A stretch of 39,862 bases of DNA from Bacterioplanes sp. (GTDB taxonomy: Bacteria; Pseudomonadota; Gammaproteobacteria; Pseudomonadales; Oceanobacteraceae). Shown one piece after another: positions 1 through 9,055 of this stretch. Each line of letters begins with the position of its first letter. Position 1 is the first letter of the stretch. The notes beneath the pieces were generated by a model. That model did no database searches. It saw only the letters and a list, made by a program, of their open reading frames with translations, and was not told the DNA's origin. Position numbers and translations under genes: made by a program. The DNA is taken from assembly GCA_014859445.1 (NCBI GenBank), contig JACUUC010000025.1, positions 1-39,862 on the forward strand, written 5' to 3'.

Positions 1-113
1 TATGTCATTCAGTCTGTGGGCTGGCGTGTCTTGCGTTATTCGCGATCACGACACTTGCGCGAAAATAGAATAGACTGCTGTCCATTATTTGAATGGCTGA
101 GTGAGATGGATCG

Positions 114-710
114 ATGAGCATGGACAAAGACATAGACAAGCGTGTCGAGCGGAGCCGTCGACTTTTGATCGATGCATTGCTGTCCTTAATGGCCAATCAG
201 CCATACCATAAGATATCCGTTGCCAATATCTGTCAGCATTCTGGTGTGGCTCGTCCGACCTTTTACTTACACTTTCACTCGAAAGACGATTTGTTACGCG
301 CTTATATCGAGCAAATGTTTTTGCAATTCAGTGAACAAATTGACCCCTATTTAACCCAGTCATTGCATGCCGATCCGATGATCGCCACCCTCATGTTTCG
401 ACAGTGGTCGGACAATGCCTATTTTGCGCGGTTACTGGTCGAGGCGGATATTGAAGCCTTGATGTTGAACGAGTTTAAGCGCTATGTCGCCCGTATCATA
501 GAACGCTTCGTCAGCGCGCATGATTTGCCGATTAGTAGCGAAGGGCGTTTGGGGTATGTGATTGATTTTCTGACGGGTGCTTCGTTTATGGTGATTGTGC
601 GTTGGGTGCGGGATGATTTTCCATTACCGGCTGAAGAAATGGGCACCTTGTATGCCGACTTGGTGCGTCCCGGATTACTGCAATTTTTGCTAAATAGTCA
701 GCACAAATAA
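114..710 (+). CDS. TetR/AcrR-family transcriptional regulator
   Basis: A 198-residue DNA-binding repressor-type protein. The N-terminus carries a TetR helix-turn-helix at about residues 34-60 (ISVANICQHSGVARPTFYLHF), followed by an all-helical ligand/dimer domain; length is normal for the family. The ATG at 114 is preceded by a weak GAG-rich stretch. A second Met lies two codons downstream. The gene stands alone: the next gene (minus-strand hibernation factor) is convergent, with a 7-bp hairpin between them. No efflux pump or enzyme gene is adjacent in the visible sequence, so its target and ligand cannot be inferred; a divergent partner may lie left of the window. Confidence 0.9.
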   Translation: MSMDKDIDKRVERSRRLLIDALLSLMANQPYHKISVANICQHSGVARPTFYLHFHSKDDLLRAYIEQMFLQFSEQIDPYLTQSLHADPMIATLMFRQWSDNAYFARLLVEADIEALMLNEFKRYVARIIERFVSAHDLPISSEGRLGYVIDFLTGASFMVIVRWVRDDFPLPAEEMGTLYADLVRPGLLQFLLNSQHK

Positions 711-711
711 C

Positions 712-730
712 GGCAGCCATTGAGGCTGCC
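712..730. terminator. Hairpin between convergent genes
   Basis: A perfect 7-bp inverted repeat (GGCAGCC, 5-nt loop, GGCTGCC) lies directly after the TetR stop codon. The flanks are only moderately T-rich (TTATTT on the minus-strand side), so it is at best a weak bidirectional terminator. Confidence 0.45.
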
Positions 731-744
731 AGTGAGGGTTTGAT

Positions 745-1092
745 TTACAGAACTGCCGCGCGACGGTTTTTATCAACACGACGATCGTGGATTTTTTTGA
801 CTTTCCGTTGCGCCTTGTCGAATGCATCACGAACCGCTAGGTGCATGTCTTCGTGTTCGGGGTTGTCGTGATGATCATGGGTGATGGCAACGGTTTCTCC
901 GGGCAGGCCAATTTCAAGTGAAACGTGCGCTAAGCGACCTTTGTTGCTGTGATTGTGCGGCATAGCAACCACCGCTCGAATTCCGGTAATGTCGTCATAG
1001 GTGGCGGTGAGTTTACTGGCTTTTTCTCGAATTTGATGCTCAACCGCATCGGAGTGGCCAATGTCACGAAAGCTAATTTCTAAACCTTTCAT
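745..1092 (-). CDS. Short ribosome hibernation factor, HPF/RaiA (sigma-54 modulation) family
   Basis: A 115-residue protein of the S30AE/HPF family, which binds between the 30S head and body and keeps ribosomes inactive in stationary phase. Family features seen: N-terminal beta strand (LEISFRDI), the Arg/Lys-rich helix near the end (KAQRKVKKIHDRR), and an acidic, His-rich middle stretch (HDHHDNPEHED) that is unusual. Length fits the short HPF/RaiA type, without the long-form C-terminal dimerisation domain. The start has a strong ribosome site, AAAGGAG, about 6 nt upstream. It is not in the usual rpoN-hpf-ptsN context, so this is probably a second, stand-alone copy. Confidence 0.85.
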   Translation of the reverse strand: MKGLEISFRDIGHSDAVEHQIREKASKLTATYDDITGIRAVVAMPHNHSNKGRLAHVSLEIGLPGETVAITHDHHDNPEHEDMHLAVRDAFDKAQRKVKKIHDRRVDKNRRAAVL

Positions 1093-1116
1093 AATCGCTC
1101 CTTTTTATGGTTATAC

Positions 1117-1196
1117 GATCAAATGGGATCATGAATCGATCTCGAAACATTTGATCACGATGACAGCATGGACTAGAAAAAAACACTTATCCATGC
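1117..1196. promoter_or_regulatory. Two inverted repeats and a GATC cluster between hpf-like and OGFr-like genes
   Basis: The divergent intergenic region holds a perfect 9-bp inverted repeat, GATCAAATG (1117-1125) and CATTTGATC (1148-1156). It also holds a second one, GCATGGA (1166-1172) and TCCATGC (1190-1196), flanking an A-rich stretch. Four GATC tetranucleotides fall at 1117, 1127, 1138 and 1153. This looks like an operator region, but no specific regulator is recognisable. Confidence 0.4.
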
Positions 1197-1275
1197 CTCA
1201 ACTCAATAAAATCTGTGTCTATACTGACTATAGACAACGTTGACGCGAGTCGTTCCCTTTTTACTAGGACGTAAT

Positions 1276-1800
1276 ATGCACCCTTTAATTGACTTCTATT
1301 CTGGCACCGGTACGGATCACCGTGGCCGAACTTTAAATGGAATTTTATCCTTTACTAACAATGAGTTAGAAACTTGTCACGACTACATTCAGTGGCTTTT
1401 CCCGTTGTGTGAGCGCAGTGCCTTTAATCCTGAAGCGCCGGTGTTGGATGATGACTGTATTGTGGCGTTTCAGACGCAGCCAGCCTTGCAAGCGGCATTG
1501 CATGGCGCTGTGCTGCGTATGTTGCAGTTCTACGGTGTGGTGTTGCGGGAGACACCACAGGGATTTGAGTTGTTGGCGCCGCACGATGTGGCATCGTCTC
1601 ATTGGATGACAGAAAATAATCACAATCATCAGCGCTTGTCGCGAATGCTGGCTTCTCTCAAGTTGTTGGGTATGGATGCGCATGTGGCCGCGATGTGGCA
1701 AGGATTGCAGCAATTGGCGTTAGCCAACCCCGACTGTATTGGTGCCGCGACGATTATGCATTGGCGACTGGCGGCTATGGGGCAAGTTCAGGCAATGTGA
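1276..1800 (+). CDS. OGFr_N-domain (opioid growth factor receptor-like) protein
   Basis: About 174 residues from the ATG at 1276, chosen because AGGA lies about 7 nt upstream; an in-frame ATG at 1240 would add 12 residues but has no ribosome site. The sequence carries the conserved pattern of the OGFr_N domain: an N-terminal LIDFYSG, then GRTLNGI, then the signature HDYIQWLFP. In bacteria this domain occurs in soluble proteins of unknown function; the eukaryotic name says nothing about the role here. It is followed 33 nt later by a HAD phosphatase on the same strand, so the two may be cotranscribed. Confidence 0.75.
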   Translation: MHPLIDFYSGTGTDHRGRTLNGILSFTNNELETCHDYIQWLFPLCERSAFNPEAPVLDDDCIVAFQTQPALQAALHGAVLRMLQFYGVVLRETPQGFELLAPHDVASSHWMTENNHNHQRLSRMLASLKLLGMDAHVAAMWQGLQQLALANPDCIGAATIMHWRLAAMGQVQAM

Positions 1801-1833
1801 TAGGCTAGCAGCAGCGAGCCAAGGAACTCATTC

Positions 1834-2505
1834 ATGTCAACGCGGGTGTACGATGTGCCGGTTGTCTTTTTCGATTTGGACGACTCATTAATTAATCACG
1901 ATGCCAATACGCTGTGGATCAAATGGCGGTATCGACGTGAGCGCTGGGCGGTGGTCGAGGGTTTTCTGGCGCTGGTTTCGCTGTATCGTGCTTATAAAAA
2001 AGGGCGTGTCACGCACGCCCGCTTGTCTCAATATTACCGCACGCGCACGCGTGGGATGACGTTGTTAGAGTATCAACAGCGCATTGATCAATTTTTCTCC
2101 GAGCGAGGTCAGTTGCATATTTATCCGCAAGCGGCCTCGTTATTATTTGCCTATCGCCGTCAGAACAGCACGGTCGTGATGATTACGGGTGCCGATGATG
2201 TGATGGCTAAGGCTTATGGCAAAGCATTGGGTATTGATCATGTAATCAGTAATCGCTTGGCGGTAGAAAATGATCGTATCTTGGGGTTGCAGCAGCCTAT
2301 GTGCTATGGCGAGGGAAAAGTGGCGCTGGCCGAGCAATTCATGGCTGAACGAGGATTAACGTTGAAGCATGCAGCGTTTTATAGTGACAGCCACGCTGAC
2401 GTCCCTTTGCTGGAGCAGGTCAAGCAACCGGTGGTATTGAACCCGAATCCGACACTGGCGGCATTGGCTCAGCAACGGCGATGGCCATGCATCGACTGGC
2501 GTTAA
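1834..2505 (+). CDS. HAD-superfamily IB phosphatase (SerB-like)
   Basis: A 223-residue haloacid-dehalogenase hydrolase. Motif I is FDLDDSL (nucleophile D14 and D16), motif II is the Thr in VMITGAD (about residue 118), motif III the Lys of GEGKVAL, and motif IV SDSHADVPLL. The helical cap between motifs I and II is of the C1 (IB) type found in phosphoserine phosphatase-like enzymes. AAGGAA lies about 8 nt before the ATG. Likely a small-metabolite phosphatase; the substrate is not readable from sequence. It sits between the OGFr_N gene and the trp leader. Confidence 0.85.
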   Translation: MSTRVYDVPVVFFDLDDSLINHDANTLWIKWRYRRERWAVVEGFLALVSLYRAYKKGRVTHARLSQYYRTRTRGMTLLEYQQRIDQFFSERGQLHIYPQAASLLFAYRRQNSTVVMITGADDVMAKAYGKALGIDHVISNRLAVENDRILGLQQPMCYGEGKVALAEQFMAERGLTLKHAAFYSDSHADVPLLEQVKQPVVLNPNPTLAALAQQRRWPCIDWR

Positions 2506-2512
2506 TTCTGGC

Positions 2513-2541
2513 TTGCTGCATCGAGCGCATCTCGTTATAGT
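2513..2541 (+). promoter_or_regulatory. Candidate sigma-70 promoter for trpE
   Basis: TTGCTG (2513-2518) and TATAGT (2536-2541) are separated by exactly 17 bp. Transcription would begin near 2548 and give a leader of about 160 nt containing the leader peptide and terminator described next. The -35 element is weak; the -10 element is a 5/6 match. Confidence 0.55.
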
Positions 2542-2581
2542 CTCAAATCTTATCCCTCCTCAGCGAATAACGGAGTTTGCG

Positions 2582-2644
2582 GTGTTTTTTCAATATAACC
2601 GCCCTTATCAACAGGGTCAGCATTTGACCCGTCGATGGTGTTAA
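2582..2644 (+). CDS. Candidate trp leader peptide (20 codons, one Trp codon)
   Basis: A short GTG-start reading frame encodes MFFQYNRPYQQGQHLTRRWC and stops at TAA 2642-2644. GGAG at 2572-2575 lies 6 nt before the start, an ideal ribosome site. The only Trp codon is at 2636-2638, second from the end. A perfect hairpin (GGGTCA 2614-2619, TGACCC 2625-2630) lies within the frame. The position, right before a terminator hairpin and trpE, supports a regulatory leader; a single Trp codon is fewer than the two or more in classical trpL. Confidence 0.6.
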   Translation: MFFQYNRPYQQGQHLTRRWC

Positions 2645-2694
2645 GCGACCCATTGGGCGATGCCCACATTGCCATTCTCGCTTAATATTTTTTT
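2641..2694 (+). terminator. Intrinsic terminator in the trpE leader (attenuator)
   Basis: The outer stem is TTAAGCG (2641-2647) with CGCTTAA (2679-2685). The inner stem is GGCGATG (2656-2662) with CATTGCC (2667-2673), 7 bp with one G-U and a CCCA loop. Seven T residues follow at 2688-2694, just before the trpE ribosome site AAAGG. A competing pairing is possible: GCATT and CCC (2620-2630) with GGG and GATGC (2655-2663), which would disrupt the inner stem. The leader peptide's stop codon lies inside the 5' arm. Confidence 0.65.
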
Positions 2695-2706
2695 CAAAGG
2701 TTTGTT

Positions 2707-4191
2707 ATGACACCGCAACAATTTGCCGATTTAGCGGCACAAGGTTTTAATCGTATTCCCGTCGCTCGTGAAGTATTGGCCGACTTAGATACACCGCTCA
2801 GTACGTTTCTTAAGCTGGCCGCGCTGCCTTACAGTTACTTGTTTGAATCGGTGCAAGGCGGAGAAAAATGGGGTCGTTTCTCTATGATTGGCTTGCCTGC
2901 ACGGCAGGTTGTGACAGTGTTTGACCACGATGTGCAGGTGCATGTGGATGGCGCACTAACGGAGCAATGTCGAGTGGATGACCCATTGGCGTTTGTCAGT
3001 GAGTTTCAACAACGTTTTCGTGTGCCAGAGCTGGAAGGGCTGCCCAAATTTAATGGTGGCTTAGTGGGGTACTTTGGTTATGACACAGTGCGTTATATTG
3101 AACCGCGCTTGCAGAAAAGTTGCCCACCGGATGCACTGAATACCCCGGATATTTTATTGATGGTGTCGGAAGAGGTTGTGGTATTTGACAACCTCAGTGG
3201 CAAATTGTTTTTGATTGTGTTGGCCGATCCGGCTCAGCCCGATGCGTTTGAATGCGCTCAACAACGCTTGGATGATCTGCGTGCGCAACTGCGGTTGCCC
3301 TATCAAGGGACGGTTGGTCATGCGTTAGCTCATCCAGTCGATGTGCAAGAGAGTGATTTTCAGTCGTTATTCGGTGAGCAGCCTTTTATGGACGCCGTGG
3401 ATGCCATTAAAGAATACGTCTTATCCGGTGACATCATGCAGTGTGTGATTTCACAGCGTATGCGAGTGCCTTATTCCGGTGATCCGGTCAATATTTACCG
3501 TGCGTTGCGCACCTTAAATCCATCGCCTTACATGTATTGCCTTAATTTGGGCGATTTTCATGTCGTAGGATCATCACCGGAAATTTTGGCACGGCTAGAA
3601 GATGGCGAAGTGACCGTGCGACCCATTGCAGGAACACGCTACCGCGGCGCCACCGAAGCAGAAGACCTCGCATTAGAGCAAGAATTATTATTAGACCCGA
3701 AAGAAATTGCTGAGCATTTGATGTTGATCGACTTGGGTCGGAACGACGTTGGCCGCGTGGCCGAGACTGGCAGTGTGAAAGTCACTGATCAAATGATTGT
3801 CGAGCGCTACAGCCATGTGATGCACATTGTGTCGAACGTGGTGGGGCAAGCAAAAGTCGGTGTGACAGCCATGGATGTGCTGCGTGCGGTTCATCCGGCG
3901 GGAACCCTCAGTGGTGCACCTAAAATTCGTGCCATGGAAATCATTGATCAATTTGAATCCACCAAACGTGGTGTGTATGGCGGAGCGGTAGGTTATTTAA
4001 GCTGGAATGGCAATATGGATACCGCCATCGCCATTCGTACGGCGGTGATCAAAGACGGTTATTTGAATATTCAGGCCGGAGCGGGCGTGGTGGCAGACTC
4101 GATTGCTCGTCTGGAATGGAAAGAAACCATGAATAAAGGACGTGCCATGTTCCGGGCGGTGGCGATGGCGTCAGCAGGCTTGGATCAGTAA
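2707..4191 (+). CDS. trpE: Anthranilate synthase component I
   Basis: A 494-residue enzyme that makes anthranilate from chorismate and ammonia supplied by TrpG, the first committed step of tryptophan synthesis. The N-terminal domain carries the tryptophan-binding region ([15 protein letters not shown], near residues 45-60), so feedback inhibition is expected. The chorismate-binding domain has the hallmark stretches [32 protein letters not shown] and [10 protein letters not shown]. Length is normal and nothing is missing. AAAGG lies 6 nt before the ATG. The gene is preceded by a leader peptide and terminator, and followed after 63 nt by trpG, so the four trp genes are probably one transcript, unlike Pseudomonas, where trpE and trpGDC are separated by other genes. 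Confidence 0.97.
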   Translation: MTPQQFADLAAQGFNRIPVAREVLADLDTPLSTFLKLAALPYSYLFESVQGGEKWGRFSMIGLPARQVVTVFDHDVQVHVDGALTEQCRVDDPLAFVSEFQQRFRVPELEGLPKFNGGLVGYFGYDTVRYIEPRLQKSCPPDALNTPDILLMVSEEVVVFDNLSGKLFLIVLADPAQPDAFECAQQRLDDLRAQLRLPYQGTVGHALAHPVDVQESDFQSLFGEQPFMDAVDAIKEYVLSGDIMQCVISQRMRVPYSGDPVNIYRALRTLNPSPYMYCLNLGDFHVVGSSPEILARLEDGEVTVRPIAGTRYRGATEAEDLALEQELLLDPKEIAEHLMLIDLGRNDVGRVAETGSVKVTDQMIVERYSHVMHIVSNVVGQAKVGVTAMDVLRAVHPAGTLSGAPKIRAMEIIDQFESTKRGVYGGAVGYLSWNGNMDTAIAIRTAVIKDGYLNIQAGAGVVADSIARLEWKETMNKGRAMFRAVAMASAGLDQ

Positions 4192-4254
4192 ATACAGTCA
4201 TGCGATGAAAAGAGAGCGAAAGCTAAACGAACAATTGTTTAAAGGTACTGTTTC

Positions 4255-4839
4255 ATGCTGGTCATGATCGACAATTACGATTCTTTTACTTACAACGTGG
4301 TTCAGTATTTTGCCGAGCTGGGTTCCGAGGTGCGCGTTTTTCGCAATGACGAAATCACGTTGCAAGAAATCGAGGCACTACAGCCTAGCCATTTGGTGAT
4401 TTCTCCGGGGCCTTGCACACCGAATGAAGCTGGCATCTCCATGGCGGCCATTCAACACTTTTCCGGTAAGATGCCAATTTTAGGTATTTGTCTGGGCCAT
4501 CAAAGTATTGGGCAAGTGTTCGGTGGCAAGATCATACGTGCTGGCCAAGTCATGCATGGTAAAACCTCGGACATACACCATGCGAATTTGGGTGTGTTTG
4601 CCGGATTGCCAAATCCGTATAAAGCAACGCGTTATCACTCGCTGGTGATTGATAAACACGATTTACCCGAGTGTTTAGAGATCACCGCATGGACGGAAAA
4701 TCCCGATGGCAGCATGGAAGAAATCATGGGGGTACGCCATAAAACCTTGGCGATTGAGGGCGTTCAATTTCACCCAGAATCCATCCTAACCGAACATGGT
4801 CATGATTTACTGAATCGGTTTTTGCAAACCCGTATTTAA
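4255..4839 (+). CDS. trpG: Anthranilate synthase component II (glutamine amidotransferase)
   Basis: A 194-residue class I glutamine amidotransferase that supplies ammonia to TrpE. The oxyanion strand is VISPGPCTP, the nucleophile C79 lies in LGICLGHQ, and the catalytic pair H173/E175 lies in [16 protein letters not shown] precedes the ATG by about 9 nt. It is not fused to TrpD (unlike E. coli) and is followed after 14 nt by trpD. The same protein may also serve PabB, but no pab gene is in view. The 63-nt gap to trpE holds no second leader peptide with Trp codons and no terminator. Confidence 0.96.
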   Translation: MLVMIDNYDSFTYNVVQYFAELGSEVRVFRNDEITLQEIEALQPSHLVISPGPCTPNEAGISMAAIQHFSGKMPILGICLGHQSIGQVFGGKIIRAGQVMHGKTSDIHHANLGVFAGLPNPYKATRYHSLVIDKHDLPECLEITAWTENPDGSMEEIMGVRHKTLAIEGVQFHPESILTEHGHDLLNRFLQTRI

Positions 4840-4853
4840 AGAGAGCACCGATT

Positions 4854-5894
4854 ATGGATATTCGTACGGCATTGGCGCGCGTGGTTGAGCGCCAAGACTT
4901 AACTACTCCCGAGATGATTGAGGTCATGCGCCAGATCATGACCGGACAATGCGACGATGCACAAATCGGGGCGTTCTTAGTGGCGTTGCGCATGAAAAGT
5001 GAAAGTGTTGATGAAATTGTCGGTGCCGTCACCGTGATGCGTGAGCTGGTGAGCGGTGTCGCAGTCACTCAGCCGCATGCGGTGGATATTGTCGGTACAG
5101 GGGGGGACGGTGCAAACTTATTCAATGTGTCGAGCGCATCCGCCTTTGTGGTCGCAGCCGCGGGCGGTACGGTGGCCAAACACGGCAATCGTGGTGTGTC
5201 GTCCAAGTCGGGCAGTGCCGACTTGATTGAGGCAGCGGGTATTTCATTAACTTTGACCAGTGATCAAGTGGCGCGCTGTATCAACGAATTGGGTGTGGGT
5301 TTTATGTTCGCGCCAAGTCATCACAGTGCCATGAAGCATGCGATTGGTCCTCGTAAGTCGTTGGGCTTGCGCACCGTGTTCAATATTTTGGGGCCCATGA
5401 CCAATCCTGCGGGGGTCAAAAACCAAGTCATCGGTGTGTTCAGTAAAGCGTTGTTGCGCCCCATGGCGGAAGTGTTGCAGCGTTTGGGCAGTGAGCACGT
5501 CATGGTCGTGCATGCGAAAGATGGTTTGGATGAAATCAGCTTGGCCAGTACCACCTATGTGTGCGAATTGCGTTCGGGCCATATTCGTGAGTATGAGTTA
5601 CTTCCAGAAGACGTAGGCATCGAGTCACAAACACTGACGGGGTTGGAAGTCGACGACGCACAGGCCAGCTTGGCCTTAATTCGTGATGCACTGGGTAAGC
5701 GAGAAACCGATGCTGGGCAAAAAGCGGCGGATATGCTGGCATTGAATGCCGGTGCGGCCATTTATGTGGCGGGCTTGGCCAGCACGTTACGAGAAGGCGT
5801 CGATATGGCGCAAGATGCGATTTACTCTGGTTTGGCGCTCGAAAAAATGCGCGAATTGGCCAGTTTCTCTCAGTACATGGCGGAGGACGCATGA
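4854..5894 (+). CDS. trpD: Anthranilate phosphoribosyltransferase
   Basis: A 346-residue enzyme that transfers phosphoribose from PRPP to anthranilate. The PRPP-binding glycine loop GTGGDG is at residues 81-86, and the anthranilate/PRPP loop KHGNRGVSS at 109-117. The remaining sequence is the normal alpha/beta domain plus helical N-terminal domain of the class IV phosphoribosyltransferases. The stop codon overlaps the trpC start (ATGA at 5891-5894), which indicates translational coupling. Confidence 0.97.
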   Translation: MDIRTALARVVERQDLTTPEMIEVMRQIMTGQCDDAQIGAFLVALRMKSESVDEIVGAVTVMRELVSGVAVTQPHAVDIVGTGGDGANLFNVSSASAFVVAAAGGTVAKHGNRGVSSKSGSADLIEAAGISLTLTSDQVARCINELGVGFMFAPSHHSAMKHAIGPRKSLGLRTVFNILGPMTNPAGVKNQVIGVFSKALLRPMAEVLQRLGSEHVMVVHAKDGLDEISLASTTYVCELRSGHIREYELLPEDVGIESQTLTGLEVDDAQASLALIRDALGKRETDAGQKAADMLALNAGAAIYVAGLASTLREGVDMAQDAIYSGLALEKMRELASFSQYMAEDA

Positions 5895-6691
5895 ATACCC
5901 CAACCATTTTGAAAAACATTCTGGCAACCAAAGAGCAAGAAGTGGCATTGCGCAGTAAGACATTGCCGCTGGCAGAGCTTCGTGCGCAAGCGCGTGATCG
6001 CGACGCGAGTGAGTTGCGTGGGTTTTATCGAGCGATGCAGGCGAAGGTGGATGCGGGTTTGCCAGCGGTGATTGCTGAAATAAAAAAAGCATCGCCATCG
6101 AAAGGGGTGTTGCGTGAGCATTTTGTGCCTGAAGCCATTGCCGAATCCTATGAGCAAGCGGGTGCCGCGTGTTTGTCCGTACTGACCGATCGGGACTATT
6201 TTCAAGGCCATGAAGATTACTTGCGAGCCGCACGTCGGGCGTGTTCGTTACCCGTCATTCGCAAAGATTTTTTGATTGATCCGTATCAAATCTATGAAGC
6301 ACGCACATTGAATGCCGACTGTGTGTTGCTGATTGTGTCGGCGTTGAGTGCGATGCAGCTGCAAGATCTTGAAGGGCTTGCGCTAGAATTGGGTATGGAT
6401 GTGCTGGTAGAGGTGCATGACGAAGCTGAATTGCACACGGCCTTGGCCTTACAAACGCCGTTATTGGGTATTAATAACCGTAATCTGCACACCTTTGAGC
6501 TCACATTGGACACAACCTTTGGTCTGTTAGCACAGGTGCCTGCCAACAAATTGCTGGTCACAGAAAGTGGCATTCTGGCACCGAGTGATGTGCAAGCCAT
6601 GCGCGACCGTGATGTGCATGCGTTTTTAGTCGGTGAGGCCTTTATGCGTGCCGATGATCCGGGTGCGGCGTTGCAGCAGTTATTCTTCTGA
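5891..6691 (+). CDS. trpC: Indole-3-glycerol-phosphate synthase
   Basis: A 266-residue single-function TIM-barrel enzyme that closes the indole ring; not fused to TrpF, unlike the enterobacterial TrpC. Conserved active-site stretches are visible: [10 protein letters not shown] (substrate-binding and catalytic Lys), [33 protein letters not shown] and VTESGI. It ends the trp cluster. The next gene is convergent, beginning 27 nt beyond the trpC stop. Downstream order (crp, osmC, speD) matches the trpC-vfr-osmC-speD order of Pseudomonas, except for an inserted response-regulator gene. Confidence 0.97.
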   Translation: MNTPTILKNILATKEQEVALRSKTLPLAELRAQARDRDASELRGFYRAMQAKVDAGLPAVIAEIKKASPSKGVLREHFVPEAIAESYEQAGAACLSVLTDRDYFQGHEDYLRAARRACSLPVIRKDFLIDPYQIYEARTLNADCVLLIVSALSAMQLQDLEGLALELGMDVLVEVHDEAELHTALALQTPLLGINNRNLHTFELTLDTTFGLLAQVPANKLLVTESGILAPSDVQAMRDRDVHAFLVGEAFMRADDPGAALQQLFF

Positions 6692-6718
6692 CGTTTGAGC
6701 CTTCTTGCCACGGCTCGG

Positions 6719-8272
6719 TTATGTCGGGTCGGGGTACGCTGCGCAAATGGCTTTCACTTCGTCCAAGTGATCGAGCAAGAGCTGAACCAATTGCGGATCG
6801 AATTGCAGCCCCGATTGTTTGGTGAGCAGCGCAATGATATCGGCTTCTGGCCAAGCCTCTTTGTAGCAACGGCGATTGCCTAACGCATCATACACGTCAG
6901 CCAGTGCGGTTATTCGTCCGGCGATATGAATGTGCTCTCCTTGCAAGCCATTCGGGTAGCCAGCACCATTCCAGTGTTCGTGGTGTTGTCCCGCAATGAT
7001 GGAGCCCAGTTGCAGTACCTCACGTTCTGATTTGGCTAAAATGTCCGCGCCGATTTGGGCGTGGGTCTGCATAATGGCCCATTCGTGCGCGTCCAGTTTG
7101 CCCGGTTTGTGGAGGATGGAATCGGGTATGGCAATTTTACCAATGTCGTGTAACGGTGATGCGAGCTTGATCATGCTGGCATCGTGTTCGTCTAAACCGT
7201 ATTTCAGTGCCAACAGCTCCGATATTTTGGCGACGCGCTTCACGTGTGCACCGGTTTCTTTGGAACGGCGTTCGACGGCTTCACCGAGTAAATACACCAG
7301 CTCTCGCTGGGTTTCGATGATGTCTTCACGCATGAGTAAGTTTTCATAGGTGAGGGCGACGTTGGTGGCGTAAATTTCCAGCAATTGTTTATCCAACTCG
7401 GATAGTTCACCTTGATAACTCACATACAGCAGGCTTTCGTTGCCTTCTTCGGAGGCGAAATAGCCAATATAGTGATCGTCATAGTATTGGCTGTGTCCTG
7501 CTTGCATGGCATTCTCAAAGCCCTGGCGAACGTGGGCAGGAATGCTATCGAGATTGCGGTGGCTGGAGAAATCTTGCATATCGCCTGTCGCTGCTAATAC
7601 ACGAAACCGTTTGCCGTGAAGATGCAGCTGATCGGCCTGATGGCTACTCGAGCAATACAGGGCACTTTGTTCCAAGCCCAGTAAGTTGGTGATTTGTGCT
7701 AATACGGCGGAAGCAAAAGCGTTAATGCCGTTACTGCTGAACACTTTGGTGGAGGCGGTAATGACACGTTCTAAGCCATGTCGATGTTCATTCAACATGC
7801 AGATATCGCGATAACTGCGCAGCGTGGCGTACATCAAGGTGTTGAGTTTGGTGGTGGTCAGTTCGGTTTTGTCTTTGTAGTCATTGATGTCGTAATTGCG
7901 AATGACGTCGTGTTCAGGCGCTTGCCCGGGTTGACCGGTACGCAACACAATGCGCGTGTAGCGATTGTGCAGTTGTTCACGAATGTAGCGAGCGACGTTC
8001 AGTCCGGCATGGTCTTCTTCCATGACCACATCCAGTAATGCGATGGCAATGTCGTCGTTGTTGGCCATCAATTCGCAAGCTTCGGCACCACTGTAGGCGC
8101 TGAGCCACTCCAATTGGCGGCCATCAAATTCAAAGCCGGCTAGCACCATGCGGGTGATGCGATGTACATCCGGTTCGTCATCGGCAATTAAAATGCGCCA
8201 AACACGATTTGCTGTGGTTGTCTGTGCCGCTGACGTGGGTTCGTCATCGGCAAATAACCAGTCATCACTCAT
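6719..8272 (-). CDS. Response regulator with HD-GYP cyclic-di-GMP phosphodiesterase domain
   Basis: 517 residues. A receiver domain at about residues 24-150 has the acidic pair in IADDEPDV and the phospho-acceptor D81 in LLDVVMEED. A DUF3369/GAF-like middle region (about 165-310) follows. The output domain (about 325-500) has the metal-binding HDIGK (375-379) and HHEHWNGAGYPNGL (430-443) with the GYP signature intact, so it should hydrolyse c-di-GMP. AGGAC lies 8 nt before the ATG. It is transcribed in the same direction as crp, 61 nt upstream, so the two may share a transcript. No kinase is adjacent. It separates trpC from crp, genes adjacent in Pseudomonas. Confidence 0.93.
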   Translation of the reverse strand: MSDDWLFADDEPTSAAQTTTANRVWRILIADDEPDVHRITRMVLAGFEFDGRQLEWLSAYSGAEACELMANNDDIAIALLDVVMEEDHAGLNVARYIREQLHNRYTRIVLRTGQPGQAPEHDVIRNYDINDYKDKTELTTTKLNTLMYATLRSYRDICMLNEHRHGLERVITASTKVFSSNGINAFASAVLAQITNLLGLEQSALYCSSSHQADQLHLHGKRFRVLAATGDMQDFSSHRNLDSIPAHVRQGFENAMQAGHSQYYDDHYIGYFASEEGNESLLYVSYQGELSELDKQLLEIYATNVALTYENLLMREDIIETQRELVYLLGEAVERRSKETGAHVKRVAKISELLALKYGLDEHDASMIKLASPLHDIGKIAIPDSILHKPGKLDAHEWAIMQTHAQIGADILAKSEREVLQLGSIIAGQHHEHWNGAGYPNGLQGEHIHIAGRITALADVYDALGNRRCYKEAWPEADIIALLTKQSGLQFDPQLVQLLLDHLDEVKAICAAYPDPT

Positions 8273-8333
8273 GACATTGTCCTAATGGAATAGATACCTA
8301 TTCAGTGTAGAACAAATCGCTGCGTGTGATGGG

Positions 8334-8984
8334 TTATCGGGTACCAAATACCACCATAGTTTTGCCTTTGACGGAAACGAGACCTTTTTCCTCTAGGTCT
8401 TTTAGCACACGACCGACCATTTCACGGGAGCAGCCGACAATGCGACCAATCTCTTGGCGAGTAATTTTAATTTGCATGCCATCGGGGTGTGTCATCGCAT
8501 CGGGCTCTTTGCATAAATCCAATAGCGTACGTGCCACACGACCCGTGACGTCTAAAAAGGCCAGATCGCCCACTTTGCGGGTTGTACGACCCAAGCGCTG
8601 CGCCATTTGGCGGAAGATATGAAACGTGAGACGAGTGTCTTGTTGAGCGAGTTCGCGAAATTTGACATAGCTGATTTCAGCCACTTCGCATTCGGATTTT
8701 GCTTTAACCCAAGCGGTGCGCGCCTGATGTTGTTCATCAAACAGCCCCATTTCGCCGAAAAAATCCCCTTCATTGAGATAGGCCATCACCATTTCGCGAC
8801 CTTCTTCGTCTTCAATGATGACGGAAACCGATCCCTTGATGAGATAAAATAGCGTCGTACTTTCTTCGCCCGCATAAATCAATGTGCTGCGTGCCGGATA
8901 ACGACGGCGGTGGCAGTGGCTTAAAAAGTCATCCATCAGGGCATGTTGCGATGAGGGCACAGACGGTTTCATAGTGTTGGGCAT
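8334..8984 (-). CDS. crp: CRP-family global regulator (Vfr type)
   Basis: A 216-residue cyclic-AMP receptor protein. The cyclic-nucleotide fold spans about residues 20-125 (phosphate-binding region [18 protein letters not shown] with the conserved Arg). The C-terminal winged helix includes [20 protein letters not shown] and ends MVVFGTR, as in Pseudomonas Vfr. Likely role: cAMP-dependent control of carbon use and surface behaviour. AGGAT lies a few nt before the ATG. It is divergent from osmC; a likely promoter and a GATAAG palindrome lie between them. Confidence 0.93.
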   Translation of the reverse strand: MPNTMKPSVPSSQHALMDDFLSHCHRRRYPARSTLIYAGEESTTLFYLIKGSVSVIIEDEEGREMVMAYLNEGDFFGEMGLFDEQHQARTAWVKAKSECEVAEISYVKFRELAQQDTRLTFHIFRQMAQRLGRTTRKVGDLAFLDVTGRVARTLLDLCKEPDAMTHPDGMQIKITRQEIGRIVGCSREMVGRVLKDLEEKGLVSVKGKTMVVFGTR

Positions 8985-9055
8985 CCAATCCTAAAGTGCA
9001 GGCATTATCCCTTATATAGCATGCTAGGTGAACCGTTACCTGTTTTGTGTCGATA

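Noticed and set aside
1061-1243. 60-codon plus-strand frame across the hpf-like promoter region
   Set aside because: It overlaps the strong ribosome site and start of the hpf-like gene and has no ribosome site or recognisable product.
4192-4254. Second trp attenuator in front of trpG
   Set aside because: The 63-nt gap has no Trp-containing leader frame and no hairpin followed by a T-run.
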